Positions 45,460 to 54,394 of a DNA stretch of 64,000 nucleotides are shown here, piece by piece. The DNA lies in the NCBI GenBank assembly GCA_964441245.1, contig CAYTVR010000005.1:13133-77132 (forward strand), in the 5' to 3' direction. The position numbers and the translations under genes are program-made. Every line of letters begins with the position of its first letter. The stretch's first letter is position 1. The notes below the pieces were generated by a model. It did no database searches, had not been told where the DNA came from, and worked only from the letters and a program-made list of their open reading frames with translations. This DNA comes from JALZUU01 sp964441245 (lineage in GTDB: Bacteria; Bacteroidota; Bacteroidia; Chitinophagales; Saprospiraceae).

Positions 45460-46662
45460 ATGCGTATATTTTTTCTACTCAGTTTACTTTTTGTCACTTT
45501 TGCTTTTGTAAAAAAGCATGCTCCTCAAATGGATAATACAAAGGACTTTCAAGAGGAAAATCAAGAAATTAAGTTGATGTTTGTTGGAGATATTATGGGG
45601 CATGGACCACAAATAAAATCAGCTAAAGTGGTTGAAGAAGAGAAATATGATTATCGTCCCTGTTTCAAATATGTTCGTCCGATTTTAGAAAAAGCTGATC
45701 TAGCGATTGCAAACCTAGAAGTGACTTTGCCGGGGAAACCTCCATATCATGGTTGGCCAAACTTTCGAAGTCCCAATGACTTAGCAGATGGATTGTGGCA
45801 TGCTGGGTTTGATTTATTAACAACCTCAAATAATCATTCTAATGATGCGGGTAAAAGTGGTGTGATCAATACGATTAAAACCTTAAAAGAAAAAGGATTT
45901 TACCATACTGGAACTTATCGAAATGCTTTAGAAAAAGATTTGACTCATCCATTAATTATCTATAAAAAAGGATTTAAGCTAGCCTTCCTCAATTATACTT
46001 ACGGAACGGATTTAAAAAAACATCGACCGCCAACTATTGTGAATTTGATTGATCCAGATCAAATGCGCAAAGATTTGAGGATTGCTCGAAGAATGAAAGC
46101 AGATGCGATTATTGTCATGGTCCACTGGGGACGAGAATATGAAATAGAGGAAAGTCGGGAGCAAAGAAAATTAGCAATGGATTTATTAAAATGGGGCGCT
46201 GACTTAGTCATTGGAGGTCATCCTCATGTGGTACAACCAATTGTGGAGTATCCTATGAAAAATAAAAAAGGAATTCGATCAACAAAGTTGGTTAGCTATT
46301 CACTTGGTAACTTTATTTCTAACCAAAATAAAAAGAATACAGATGGTGGAATTATTTTGGAAATAGATCTAGTTAAAAATCGAAAAACAAAACAAACGGA
46401 TATAAAAGATCATCATTATATTCCAGTATGGCGATACATCCGAAAAGGAGAGGATAATCAAACCACTTTCTACGCGCTACCCATTGCGATAGCTGAAGCT
46501 AATCTGGATAATATTCCTGATTTGCAGCCTAAAGATAAACGAGCCATGATGCGTTATGCAAAGTTTATCAGAAAACACCTTGGAAAAAGTGATTGCCCAG
46601 AAAGAAGATTAAAAGAAACAGAAAATTATAATGAAAGAGAATTATCAACTTTGTTTCATTAG
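45460..46662 (+). CDS. CapA/poly-gamma-glutamate synthesis-type metallophosphatase-fold protein
   Basis: 400 residues with an N-terminal signal sequence ('IFFLLSLLFVTFAFV'). The PGA_cap domain (PF09587) is recognisable by 'IKLMFVGDIMGHGPQI' (about 38-53), 'ADLAIANLEVTLPGKP', 'DLLTTSNNHSNDAGKSG', 'IIVMVHWGREYE' and 'GADLVIGGHPHVVQP'. These form a calcineurin-like two-metal site. CapA proteins act in poly-gamma-glutamate export, but many Bacteroidota members are in other contexts. Coupled to mrdA (3-base gap), it may have a wall or envelope role; this is inference. Confidence 0.88.
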   Translation: MRIFFLLSLLFVTFAFVKKHAPQMDNTKDFQEENQEIKLMFVGDIMGHGPQIKSAKVVEEEKYDYRPCFKYVRPILEKADLAIANLEVTLPGKPPYHGWPNFRSPNDLADGLWHAGFDLLTTSNNHSNDAGKSGVINTIKTLKEKGFYHTGTYRNALEKDLTHPLIIYKKGFKLAFLNYTYGTDLKKHRPPTIVNLIDPDQMRKDLRIARRMKADAIIVMVHWGREYEIEESREQRKLAMDLLKWGADLVIGGHPHVVQPIVEYPMKNKKGIRSTKLVSYSLGNFISNQNKKNTDGGIILEIDLVKNRKTKQTDIKDHHYIPVWRYIRKGEDNQTTFYALPIAIAEANLDNIPDLQPKDKRAMMRYAKFIRKHLGKSDCPERRLKETENYNERELSTLFH

Positions 46663-46855
46663 TTGTAGGCAAATAAAAAATATATAAAGATGAGGTATAA
46701 TACTTCTGTATATAATCTTCAACCTAATTTTGGCAACAATGTTATTAATGCTCAAAATTATTCCTAGGAAGATTACTGAATGTAAATACAATTTGACATA
46801 AGCAGTTATAAAGTGGCTTGATTTTCTTCAACTCGTTTTCTTAAATAACTTCAAT

Positions 46856-47740
46856 ATGACAATCGGAGAATTTATAAAAAAACTTGATTTTAATACTGTA
46901 AGGTACCTCCATAAGAAGCGGGATACTCAGACTATTAGAATTTACAATGAAGGAAAAAATCAATATTTTCAAGGACCATCCAATTCAGGGACTGAAGTAC
47001 TAAACCTTGAGGACTTTGAGGAAAAATTTCAAACTAATAATTTTGATGCTCTATTATCGTTCACAAATTATGAGAAGAACCCTTATCTAATTTCACCAAA
47101 TCATTTTGATATTACAAGTATCATCCAGTTTATGCAAAAGGATACAATTGTTGGTGTAATAAATTGCAATTTGTTTCGATTTCAATTCATAACGAATAAA
47201 GGAGATCAATTAAGGTACGATCCAGGTTCAATAGCTTTTATTCGATCTTGGATGAAAAAGGAAGGTTTTCAATTCCTTCCCGCATTTGGTGGACCTTTTG
47301 GAATTCAACTTTGGAAATATTATACCTATCCTACATCATTTAACTACTCTCCTAGGTTAAAGTTCTTCGAAACTAGTATTGGTCTCAATCTGAATTCAAT
47401 GAATCAAAAAAAGTGGAAAATAAATATTTCTGCAATAGGAGAATGCCCCACAAATGAACAGATCGAATTAATGGATTCATTCCTGTCTAAAAAATATGAC
47501 GTTAAGAAGAAGATAATCGATCATCTTTTCAACCTTTATCAAACCACAGATCGTTTCAATTATGAATTGCCAGAACTGAATGATCAAGAACAATTGTATT
47601 ACTTTCTTGGAAATGGAGGAACATTGACATTGATGAAAGAGCATGAAAATGCTATAATCATAGAGTTTGCAACTTGGGATGAAGAACATGGAGCTTATTA
47701 CTACTATTTTCCAGAAGAGAATAGATTGCAAGTTGGATAA
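46856..47740 (+). CDS. hypothetical protein
   Basis: 294 residues with no signal peptide or membrane segment. Composition is rich in Asn, Phe, Tyr and Ile. Segments such as 'KNPYLISPNHFDITSIIQF' and 'GPFGIQLWKYYTYP' suggest a globular alpha/beta protein. The last 40 residues ('GGTLTLMKEHENAIIIEFATWDEEHGAYYYYF') look beta-rich. I recognise no family. It stands between the mre-mrdA-capA operon and folA with its own upstream spacing (193 bases), together with the next small membrane-protein gene. The pair looks like an accessory insertion, but I see no element ends. Confidence 0.7.
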   Translation: MTIGEFIKKLDFNTVRYLHKKRDTQTIRIYNEGKNQYFQGPSNSGTEVLNLEDFEEKFQTNNFDALLSFTNYEKNPYLISPNHFDITSIIQFMQKDTIVGVINCNLFRFQFITNKGDQLRYDPGSIAFIRSWMKKEGFQFLPAFGGPFGIQLWKYYTYPTSFNYSPRLKFFETSIGLNLNSMNQKKWKINISAIGECPTNEQIELMDSFLSKKYDVKKKIIDHLFNLYQTTDRFNYELPELNDQEQLYYFLGNGGTLTLMKEHENAIIIEFATWDEEHGAYYYYFPEENRLQVG

Positions 47741-47843
47741 AATTTAAAAATTATTTGATCTAGCTCACTGGGAATAATTATGTTATTGCTCTAGCTAATA
47801 AATTTTAGCGAACATGGAAAACTAAGAACCAAAATAATATACG

Positions 47844-48215
47844 ATGGAATTGATATTTAGGATTTGTTTGTTCATTGCAGGAATGATTAATATGCTTCCA
47901 TCAATACTGGCATTTCTTCCAAATAAAATTGGTAGTTCTTATGGCATAGAAATACCCAATTCAAATTATGAATTGCTTTTGAGACATCGAGCAGTGTTGT
48001 TTGGAATTGTTGGAGGAATATTGATCTACTCAGCAATCACAAAAAAGAATTATTCTATGGCAGTATTGATTGGATTAGTTAGTATGGTTTCTTTCATTAT
48101 TCTTTTGAAACTTAGTGATGGAGAAATAAATGCTGAATTGAATAAAGTCATGAACATAGATATTATAGGGATCATTATTTTATTAATTGGATTTGTCCAG
48201 TATAAATTTAGATAA
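47844..48215 (+). CDS. small four-helix membrane protein, unknown
   Basis: 123 residues with hydrophobic segments at about 3-27, 47-63, 70-87 and 102-119, and the motif 'LRHRAVLFGIVGGILIYSAI' between the first two. No signal peptide cleavage site. Similar small integral membrane proteins exist in Bacteroidota without a known role. It is 103 bases after the hypothetical gene and 67 before folA. Confidence 0.7.
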   Translation: MELIFRICLFIAGMINMLPSILAFLPNKIGSSYGIEIPNSNYELLLRHRAVLFGIVGGILIYSAITKKNYSMAVLIGLVSMVSFIILLKLSDGEINAELNKVMNIDIIGIIILLIGFVQYKFR

Positions 48216-48262
48216 AACAATCTAGTCGTTAATAATTTAAATGAATAATTGATTTGAATATT

Positions 48263-48270
48263 TATCTTTG
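48263..48270 (+). promoter_or_regulatory. possible -7 box of folA (TATCTTTG)
   Basis: Fits TAnnTTTG and ends 12 bases before the folA start, implying a very short leader. The -33 element is not clear. Confidence 0.35.
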
Positions 48271-48282
48271 CGAAAAAAATAG

Positions 48283-48777
48283 ATGATCATTTCTACAATA
48301 GTTGCTACAGCAAAAAACAATGTGATTGGAATCGATAACGGAATCCCTTGGTACCTACCAGCGGATTTGAAGTACTTTAAAAAAGTTACGCTCAATCATC
48401 ATATCCTTATGGGCCGTAAATGCTATGAGTCTATTGGCCGACCACTTCCTAAACGCACCAATGTCATCATCACTCGAAATCCATTTTTTGTAGCGACCAA
48501 TTGTTTGGTTGTAAATTCTTTAGAAGAAGGTTTAGAAATAGCACATGATAATAAAGAAGAAGAAGTCTTTATTATTGGTGGTGGAGAAATTTACAAAATG
48601 AGCTTGCCTTATCTCGATCGAGTTTATTTGACGGAAGTCGACTTAGAAGTCAAAGGAGAAATATTTTTTCCTGAACTGAATATGGATAACTGGGAACTGA
48701 CTTGGGAAGAAAAACATAAAGCGGATGAAAAAAATGAACATGATTATGTGTTTAAAATCCTAGATAGAGTCTCTTAG
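48283..48777 (+). CDS. folA: dihydrofolate reductase
   Basis: 164 residues. 'MIISTIVATAKNNVIGIDNGIPWYLPADLKYFKKVT' carries the substrate-binding Trp and Asp (WYLPADLKYFK), 'HILMGRKCYESIGRPLPKRTNVIITRN' the NADPH site and 'EEEVFIIGGGEIYKMSLPYLDRVYLTEVD' the GG loop. It reduces dihydrofolate to tetrahydrofolate. Thymidylate synthase, a frequent neighbour, is not in the window. Confidence 0.97.
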   Translation: MIISTIVATAKNNVIGIDNGIPWYLPADLKYFKKVTLNHHILMGRKCYESIGRPLPKRTNVIITRNPFFVATNCLVVNSLEEGLEIAHDNKEEEVFIIGGGEIYKMSLPYLDRVYLTEVDLEVKGEIFFPELNMDNWELTWEEKHKADEKNEHDYVFKILDRVS

Positions 48778-48836
48778 TTATTTTATTTGACAAGGTATTT
48801 ACGTATAAAGGAAGACTAAAAACCAATAACCAATAT

Positions 48837-49000
48837 TATGTCAGATAAATCTTTAGATAGAACAAAGATTCAACGGATTTCGCAGATTTTTCCTTATAAC
48901 GTATTATACGTAAGTGGGAAAATCTGTGTGATCTGCGAAATCTGCCAGATTTGTGTTCTATTTACATAAAATGGCAAACACTAATTATTTATCTGACATA
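48837..49000. repeat. 164-bp imperfect inverted repeat between convergent genes
   Basis: The outer ends TATGTCAGATAAAT and ATTTATCTGACATA are perfect reverse complements. Inner blocks also match: TAGAACA with TGTTCTA, GGATTTCGCAGAT with ATCTGCGAAATC and neighbours, and a central TTATAACGTAT/TATACGTAA turn. It lies between folA and the PagL-like gene, which face each other. Sequences with 'ATCTGCGAAATCTG' recur in many Bacteroidota genomes (from memory), so this is probably a family member serving as a bidirectional terminator or a small palindromic mobile element. Confidence 0.75.
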
Positions 49001-49025
49001 GTACTAACAACCAATTCATTGCTAT

Positions 49026-50168
49026 TCAATATTTAATACCAATTCCTAAAGAAATATATTCGGCAACGGTTTCATGTGCCTTGATATGAAGGGCTAGATA
49101 GGAGCGTAAATCTTTTATACCCATTTCTGGGAAATAATATCGAAGTGATAGTTTAGTATAAATGGATGATGGAAGTAAGTAAGCATTGGTAGGTAGATAA
49201 TAGCCTAGTTGTCCATAAAAACCGACATTCCCAAACAATAATTCATGTCCAATAAATATGGCATATCGACGAGACTCTTTTTTTGCTCTTGCTTTATCGC
49301 TAAAATAAAAGGTATGTAATCCAAATTGATAAGTGGCGGTATTAAATTCGTAGTCAAAGCCAAGATAAAAATGATGGACGCTATTGATTTTATAAAGGCC
49401 TGCGAGCGATGCAATACGAACTGGAAATCGCGGACCATTATACGGGCTTAATTCTCGATAAGCAATATCGACATGAGCAGAAAGCCCCCATTTTCTTTTT
49501 TTTGTTTTTTGATCATCTTCATGATGAATAAAATCTTTTGTTTGGAGTGGAGTTGGTATATATTTTAAGCCCAGGCTCCAGGCTGGAATGTTGATCCCAA
49601 AATTAGGCAGTTGGCTCGCACCATTTGAAAAGTGAGTAAAACTAAACCCTGTTTTGACTGTCCACTTTGGGTTAAACTGATAACCAAAATGGAATTTGAA
49701 GTGAGTAATATTATTAAAATTAGATCCAATAGCATTATTGACTGTATTTTTCAGTGGATCATAATGCTGAGTCAACCAAGCAATTCCCGCACCTAATTGA
49801 ATCTGAAAATCTAGCTTTTTTATTTTAAAAATAGGGATATCCCAAGTAGGTAAAATGCCAAGGGCATTTCCAAAAGTATCTTTATCTCCAATTTTGTAAA
49901 AAAATAAATTTACTCCAAAAGTGGGATAGTTAAAATGTTGGTGCCATTCCTTCTTCCCGTATTTTCGATTCTTAAAATTTAAATCAAAACCATAGCTATT
50001 ATCGGGGACCTCAAAGACTAGCTTTGGAGAATGTTTGAAAATTTTTCCCAAATGCAGTGTAGGTTCGATCGCAATTCCTTTACCCATTTGTGCGAAAGCA
50101 GTAACTCCGCAAAATAGAAAAAGAAAACAGAGCTTATTTTTCCATGAAAATGGATGTAAGTAATTCAT
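49026..50168 (-). CDS. PagL-like (acyloxyacyl hydrolase family) outer-membrane protein
   Basis: 380 residues with a signal peptide ('LCFLFLFCGVTAFAQ'). The beta-barrel pattern has alternating aromatics. The segment 'FSFTHFSNGASQLPNFGINIPAWSLGLKYI' (about 176-205) matches the PagL/acyloxyacyl hydrolase active-site region, with His179 and Ser181 present. The position of the usual catalytic Glu is Asn193. It would remodel lipid A in the outer membrane if active. It is monocistronic, convergent with folA. Confidence 0.75.
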   Translation of the reverse strand: MNYLHPFSWKNKLCFLFLFCGVTAFAQMGKGIAIEPTLHLGKIFKHSPKLVFEVPDNSYGFDLNFKNRKYGKKEWHQHFNYPTFGVNLFFYKIGDKDTFGNALGILPTWDIPIFKIKKLDFQIQLGAGIAWLTQHYDPLKNTVNNAIGSNFNNITHFKFHFGYQFNPKWTVKTGFSFTHFSNGASQLPNFGINIPAWSLGLKYIPTPLQTKDFIHHEDDQKTKKRKWGLSAHVDIAYRELSPYNGPRFPVRIASLAGLYKINSVHHFYLGFDYEFNTATYQFGLHTFYFSDKARAKKESRRYAIFIGHELLFGNVGFYGQLGYYLPTNAYLLPSSIYTKLSLRYYFPEMGIKDLRSYLALHIKAHETVAEYISLGIGIKY

Positions 50169-50578
50169 TTTTAAAATGATTGACGCAGGAATAAGAAAAA
50201 TTGAAGATAAAAAGGATCAAATCTATTGGACTATCGAATTCAAAATTACTAAAATCCTATTTCCACTTTAGTCATAATTTAACCTTAAAGTGATTTTTTC
50301 TTGAAAAAAATGACCAAATTTTTTCCAAACAAAAAGTTAAAAGGATTCTTCTGTCGTTAAACATTAGTTAAAAGAAAGAATAAATGAGAACATAATCAAT
50401 GCGTAATTCGATGATATATAGAAGGTTGTTGTGAAAGCACCTCATAAAAAGAAAAGTATTCATGTAACTTCGGTACAGTATTCTAAGTCTAAATAGTATT
50501 AAAAGCTGACAATAAAAACGTAAATTTGCCATTTTAAAAAGGCAGAAATAACATTACAAACTCTTTAAAAAATCGCAC
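50169..50578. other. intergenic region between divergent PagL-like and OmpH genes
   Basis: 410 AT-rich bases; it must hold both promoters. The only element I can point to is TAAATTTG at 50521-50528. No gene seen. Confidence 0.4.
50521..50528 (+). promoter_or_regulatory. possible -7 box of the first ompH (TAAATTTG)
   Basis: Fits TAnnTTTG, 50 bases upstream of the first OmpH/Skp start. A -33 TTG is not visible at normal spacing. Confidence 0.35.
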
Positions 50579-51115
50579 ATGATGAATTTCATAAAAATTA
50601 CAAAAAACGCATTACTAGCCTTTTCCTTAGTGGCTCTTTTTTCTTTGAATGCAGATGCACAACGAATTGCAACTGTCGATATCAACGAAGTGCTTGAAAA
50701 TATGGATGATTATAAAATCGCTCAAAAACAACTGGATGATACTGCAGCTCGTTGGAGAAGACAGATTTCAGAAGAATATGATAAAATAAAAGGACTTTAT
50801 AACAAATATCAAGCGGAGCAAGTATTACTAAGCGATGATATGCGTTTACAGAAGGAAGAAGAAATAATGAATAAAGAAAAAGAAGTTCGAGAAATGCAAA
50901 AATCGAAGTTTGGACCAGAAGGTGCTTTATTCTTAAAACGAAAAGAATTAGTAGAACCTATTCAAGAACGTGTTTACAACACCATTGAATCTTATGCTAA
51001 TGATAAAGGTTATGATTTTATCTTCGATCAAAGCGGATCAGCAGGAATTATTTTTGCCAACGCCCGTTATGACAAAACAGAAGATATTTTAAAGGAATTA
51101 GGAGTTGATAAATAG
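50579..51115 (+). CDS. OmpH/Skp family periplasmic chaperone
   Basis: 178 residues. Signal peptide 'ALLAFSLVALFSLNADAQ', then 'RIATVDINEVLENMDDYKIAQKQLDD', the OmpH N-terminal strand and helix. A long charged coiled coil (about 45-125) forms the tentacles, and the closing part is 'IESYANDKGYDFIFDQSGSAGIIFAN'. Skp chaperones carry outer-membrane proteins across the periplasm. ATG codons at 50579 and 50582 are equally possible starts. It is followed by a second paralogue 160 bases on. In many relatives this pair follows bamA; here it does not. Confidence 0.93.
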   Translation: MMNFIKITKNALLAFSLVALFSLNADAQRIATVDINEVLENMDDYKIAQKQLDDTAARWRRQISEEYDKIKGLYNKYQAEQVLLSDDMRLQKEEEIMNKEKEVREMQKSKFGPEGALFLKRKELVEPIQERVYNTIESYANDKGYDFIFDQSGSAGIIFANARYDKTEDILKELGVDK

Positions 51116-51275
51116 TTTTCAGTAGGATACATATAGTAGAATAATACTATTCCTCAACTGAAATATAAATTGTATTTTTACAGGCGCTTTTTAAAAAGTT
51201 TAACAACGGATTTTTCAAAGACGCTTTTTTAGGAGAGAATATTTTAAAATTATTAAATTATTAAAGATAAAACAG

Positions 51276-51794
51276 ATGAAGAATTTTATTAAAATGAGTT
51301 TCTTGTTTCTAGCTTTCGCTACGATGACTATCAATGCTCAAGCTCAGAAATATGGCTATATTAACTCTGATGAGATTTTGGCCAGTATGAATGAAGTGAA
51401 GCAGATGCAACCAGAGTTGGAATCACTTCAAACACAATTACAGAAAAAAGGTCAAGGAATGGTAGAATCCTTGAAAGCAAAAAGTGCTAAAGCACAACAG
51501 CAATTGGAAAGAGGTGAAATGTCTCCAAAAGAGCAAGAAACCATGCAAGCAGAATTGCAAGCAGAACAAGGAAAAATCATGGCTTTCGAGCAAGAAATGC
51601 AAGAAACGATCATGAAAAAGAGACAAACATTATTAGAGCCTATTTTGGAGCGAGTGAACAATGCTATTAATGAAGTAGCAAAAGCTCAAGGCTATACCAT
51701 GGTTTTTAATGGTAGCCCAGCAGTAGGCGTGCTTTTGTATGTGGATGAATCATCAAATATCACTCCAGCAGTAAAAGCTAAGTTAGGTCTTTAA
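51276..51794 (+). CDS. OmpH/Skp family periplasmic chaperone, second copy
   Basis: 172 residues. Signal peptide 'FLAFATMTINAQAQ', then 'KYGYINSDEILASMNEVKQMQPELESLQTQLQ', a Gln/Glu/Lys-rich coiled coil (about 45-120), and 'INEVAKAQGYTMVFNGSPAVGVLLYVD'. Same fold as the preceding gene but clearly diverged, so an old duplication that may form hetero- or separate trimers. A strong terminator follows 30 bases after the stop. Confidence 0.93.
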   Translation: MKNFIKMSFLFLAFATMTINAQAQKYGYINSDEILASMNEVKQMQPELESLQTQLQKKGQGMVESLKAKSAKAQQQLERGEMSPKEQETMQAELQAEQGKIMAFEQEMQETIMKKRQTLLEPILERVNNAINEVAKAQGYTMVFNGSPAVGVLLYVDESSNITPAVKAKLGL

Positions 51795-51824
51795 CCCAAG
51801 TTAACTTACTCGTAAAGTCTTGAT

Positions 51825-51865
51825 AAAGAGGCATTGGTAATCCAACGATCACCAATGCCTCTTTT
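51825..51865 (+). terminator. rho-independent terminator after the ompH pair
   Basis: AAAGAGGCATTGGT (51825-51838) pairs perfectly with ACCAATGCCTCTTT (51851-51864) around a 12-base loop, ending in TTTT. Confidence 0.9.
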
Positions 51866-52170
51866 GCTTAGGATCTAAATATTTTAGCTTGATTTCCGCT
51901 CGTTTTATAGGATTTTCTTATCAACCAGAAATAGAGAATATTGAAGCACAAAGGAATAGGAAATCAAGTCACCAAGACGCTATCTGTCCAATCACATCTT
52001 AGATTTTCATTCTGTTCTTTGTTCCTTTGTAGTTGAAGCAAATTTTTAGACTATCCTTTGTTTGTACAAAACTGTATATTTGCATATTAGACACTAAGCT
52101 ATTTTGCGATAAGAATATTCATAAAGGTGATGATATACGTTTATGAAGCAGAGATGGACTTCCAGAATTT
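51866..52170. other. intergenic region upstream of the Ate1-like gene
   Basis: About 305 AT-rich bases; no gene. TATATTTG at 52075-52082 is a possible -7 box (TAnnTTTG), preceded by TTTGTTTGTAC, which could supply an off-spaced -33 TTG. Confidence 0.35.
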
Positions 52171-53238
52171 ATGTTTACAGAAATTAATCATTTGGAGCAT
52201 ATGGCTCCGAAACAGTTGGATGCATATCTGAATCGCGGTTGGTTTAGAATGGGGCAGATGATATTTACCTGTCGTTTCCTGAACTTTGGAAATGACTTGT
52301 ATACCGCTGTTTGGGTTCGCTTAGATTTAAAAGATTACACCTTTCGAAAAAGCCTTCGAAAATTATTAAAGAAAAATGGAGAGCGCTTTCGAGTGGTGGT
52401 TCGAAGGGCGATTTTCAATATGGAAAAAGAAATGCTCTACCATGAGCATAAATCTCGTTTTGAAGGTTATGTAGCAGGCACCTTGAAGGAATCACTTCAC
52501 ACGGAATCCGGAACAAGCATTTATGATACTTGGGAGATTTGTGTTTATGATGAATACCGTTTGGTTGCTGTTAGTTTTTTTGACAATGGTTCGGATACTT
52601 TGGCGAGTATTATGGGATTATTTGATCCAGCTTACGCTAAATATAGTCTGGGGTTTTATACCATGCTTCTTGAAATTTCGGTAGGCTTAGAGAATAATAA
52701 AAAGTTCTATTATCCTGGATATGTGGTACCCGGTTATGAGCGATTTGATTATAAATTGAGGATTGGAAATACCGATTATTATCTTCCTGAGACCAATGAA
52801 TGGAAACCTTACTCTGAAATGATTTTTGAGGAATTGCCTTCGGAAATATTGATAGGAAAACTAAAAGAAATTCAAAATACTTTAGAGGAGGCAGGTATTG
52901 ATAATCGAAAAATATTATACCCACTCTATGATAAGGAAATGTATGGTTATGAGAAATTAGATTTTGTAAAATATCCTTTCTTTATTTCTTGTTATCACCA
53001 AACGGGCAACACTTCCTTGTTAATAATCGAGTATGATTTACAATTAGAAAAATATAAAGTCAGTAGCGTTAATAAGTTTGAAGATACCTTATCTTACCTA
53101 GCTTATTTATTGTTTGATGGACATGATGAAGAAAACAGCTACCTAGAGTTTTTGTGTCGAGATGAAGTATTTTTAGAAAGTACCAATCATGAAGATATTG
53201 TGGCAATCGTGAAAGCCAATACTCAGCTAGTGAGTTGA
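52171..53238 (+). CDS. arginyl/leucyl-tRNA-protein transferase-like protein (Ate1/Bpt C-domain fold)
   Basis: 355 residues. The middle part matches the ATE_C/Bpt acyltransferase fold: 'WEICVYDEYRLVAVSFFDNGSDTLASIMGLFDPAYAKYSLGFYTMLLEI' (about 121-170) followed by 'KKFYYPGYVVPGYERFDYKLRIG' (about 177-199). Proteins of this group transfer an amino acid from aminoacyl-tRNA to N-terminal residues and mark proteins for degradation. The typical Cys-rich N-terminal motif of Ate1 is not obvious. An additional C-terminal 120 residues have no family I know. Function by homology only. Confidence 0.72.
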   Translation: MFTEINHLEHMAPKQLDAYLNRGWFRMGQMIFTCRFLNFGNDLYTAVWVRLDLKDYTFRKSLRKLLKKNGERFRVVVRRAIFNMEKEMLYHEHKSRFEGYVAGTLKESLHTESGTSIYDTWEICVYDEYRLVAVSFFDNGSDTLASIMGLFDPAYAKYSLGFYTMLLEISVGLENNKKFYYPGYVVPGYERFDYKLRIGNTDYYLPETNEWKPYSEMIFEELPSEILIGKLKEIQNTLEEAGIDNRKILYPLYDKEMYGYEKLDFVKYPFFISCYHQTGNTSLLIIEYDLQLEKYKVSSVNKFEDTLSYLAYLLFDGHDEENSYLEFLCRDEVFLESTNHEDIVAIVKANTQLVS

Positions 53239-53262
53239 AGTTGCGTTTGATTTTATAATAAA

Positions 53263-54228
53263 TTAAGAGAAAAAACTCCCCGTTTTTCGAATAGATTCCT
53301 TGACAAAAACTTTAAAAGATTCCGCACGTCTAAATCCTACTAATCGAACCAATTTGGCATTCCAAAATGGAATATAAGTTTCCTTAGAATAAAGGGGTTT
53401 AAAATCCTTAGGTAAATGTTTTTGATAATATTGCTCGGCCAAATCCAAATCACATTCTGCTAGATAGCGTATAAAACGATAGAGTGTTTGATAATAAAAA
53501 GTTTGATTTTTTACAAAATAAACTGGTTTGTTGGCTTTGAGGTACTCCAACATTTTAACTCTTAAATCAAGAATGGCAATTCTAATACCACGAGGATTTT
53601 TTTTGGTGATTTGACCAGAAGGCCGTTCCCGAATCACTACACTTACTTTAAAATCATGAACCACTTTATCATTGAGCTGTACGATTCTAAAAATCAAATC
53701 ATAGTCCTGCTGGAAATTTAGATCTTCGTCCCAAGCATTGACTTTATCTAGGTATTTTCGATTCCATAGATTACAACAAGTATTGCCCTGACTTAATCCT
53801 TCAAACAAACCCATGATCGGATCTTTCCATGGCTCCATAATGAAAGTACTGCCATCTAATTTTTGATATCGTGGTGTACCGACAACCAGCGGATCATTTT
53901 CATCGACCATGGATAATTGATCATCGAGTTTATCTGGCAACATCAAATCATCCGCATCCAAAAATTGAATCCAATTCCCTTTGGCATGAGCCAAACCCAA
54001 ATTTCGAGCTGCTGGAGCTCCAGCTTTAGGTTGATGGAAAACCTGAATCTTATCAGGATATCGTTCTGCAAATCTTTCTAATATCGGAACAGTACCATCA
54101 CTAGAATTGTTATCCACCAAGATTAATTCAAAATGAGGATAGCTTTGCGCTAAAACGGATTCGATACCTTCTGCAATATAATTTTCGACATTATAGCAAG
54201 GAATGATGACAGATACAAAATTAGACAT
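53263..54228 (-). CDS. family 2 glycosyltransferase
   Basis: 321 residues from the ATG at 54228. The frame is open to 54342, but the extra 38 residues precede the canonical start 'MSNFVSVIIPCYNVENYIAEGIESVLAQSYPHFELILVDNNSSDGT', so I chose the inner ATG. GT-A fold with 'NWIQFLDADDLM' (DxD-like) and 'NFQQDYDLIFRIVQ' (ED-like acceptor motif). It transfers a sugar from a nucleotide donor, probably for surface polysaccharide; donor and acceptor unknown. No polysaccharide cluster is beside it. Confidence 0.88.
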   Translation of the reverse strand: MSNFVSVIIPCYNVENYIAEGIESVLAQSYPHFELILVDNNSSDGTVPILERFAERYPDKIQVFHQPKAGAPAARNLGLAHAKGNWIQFLDADDLMLPDKLDDQLSMVDENDPLVVGTPRYQKLDGSTFIMEPWKDPIMGLFEGLSQGNTCCNLWNRKYLDKVNAWDEDLNFQQDYDLIFRIVQLNDKVVHDFKVSVVIRERPSGQITKKNPRGIRIAILDLRVKMLEYLKANKPVYFVKNQTFYYQTLYRFIRYLAECDLDLAEQYYQKHLPKDFKPLYSKETYIPFWNAKLVRLVGFRRAESFKVFVKESIRKTGSFFS

Positions 54229-54394
54229 AGGGCATGGATTTGATTTAGCTTTTATTGTTCCAATTACCGTGCCTTTTATCTGAGGAGCTGGAATACAGAA
54301 TTTTGACTCTTGTACGATGACTTCACTCTTATTTTTTAACAAAACAATGATAAAAAATTTGGTTTAAAATGAAATGATAATAATCAAAAAGTCC

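Noticed and set aside
40630..46677. GTTGTAGGCAAATAA occurs both at the end of the M16 gene and just after the CapA-like gene
   Set aside because: A 15-base match in 64 kb of AT-rich DNA can arise by chance, and the flanking bases do not continue the match.
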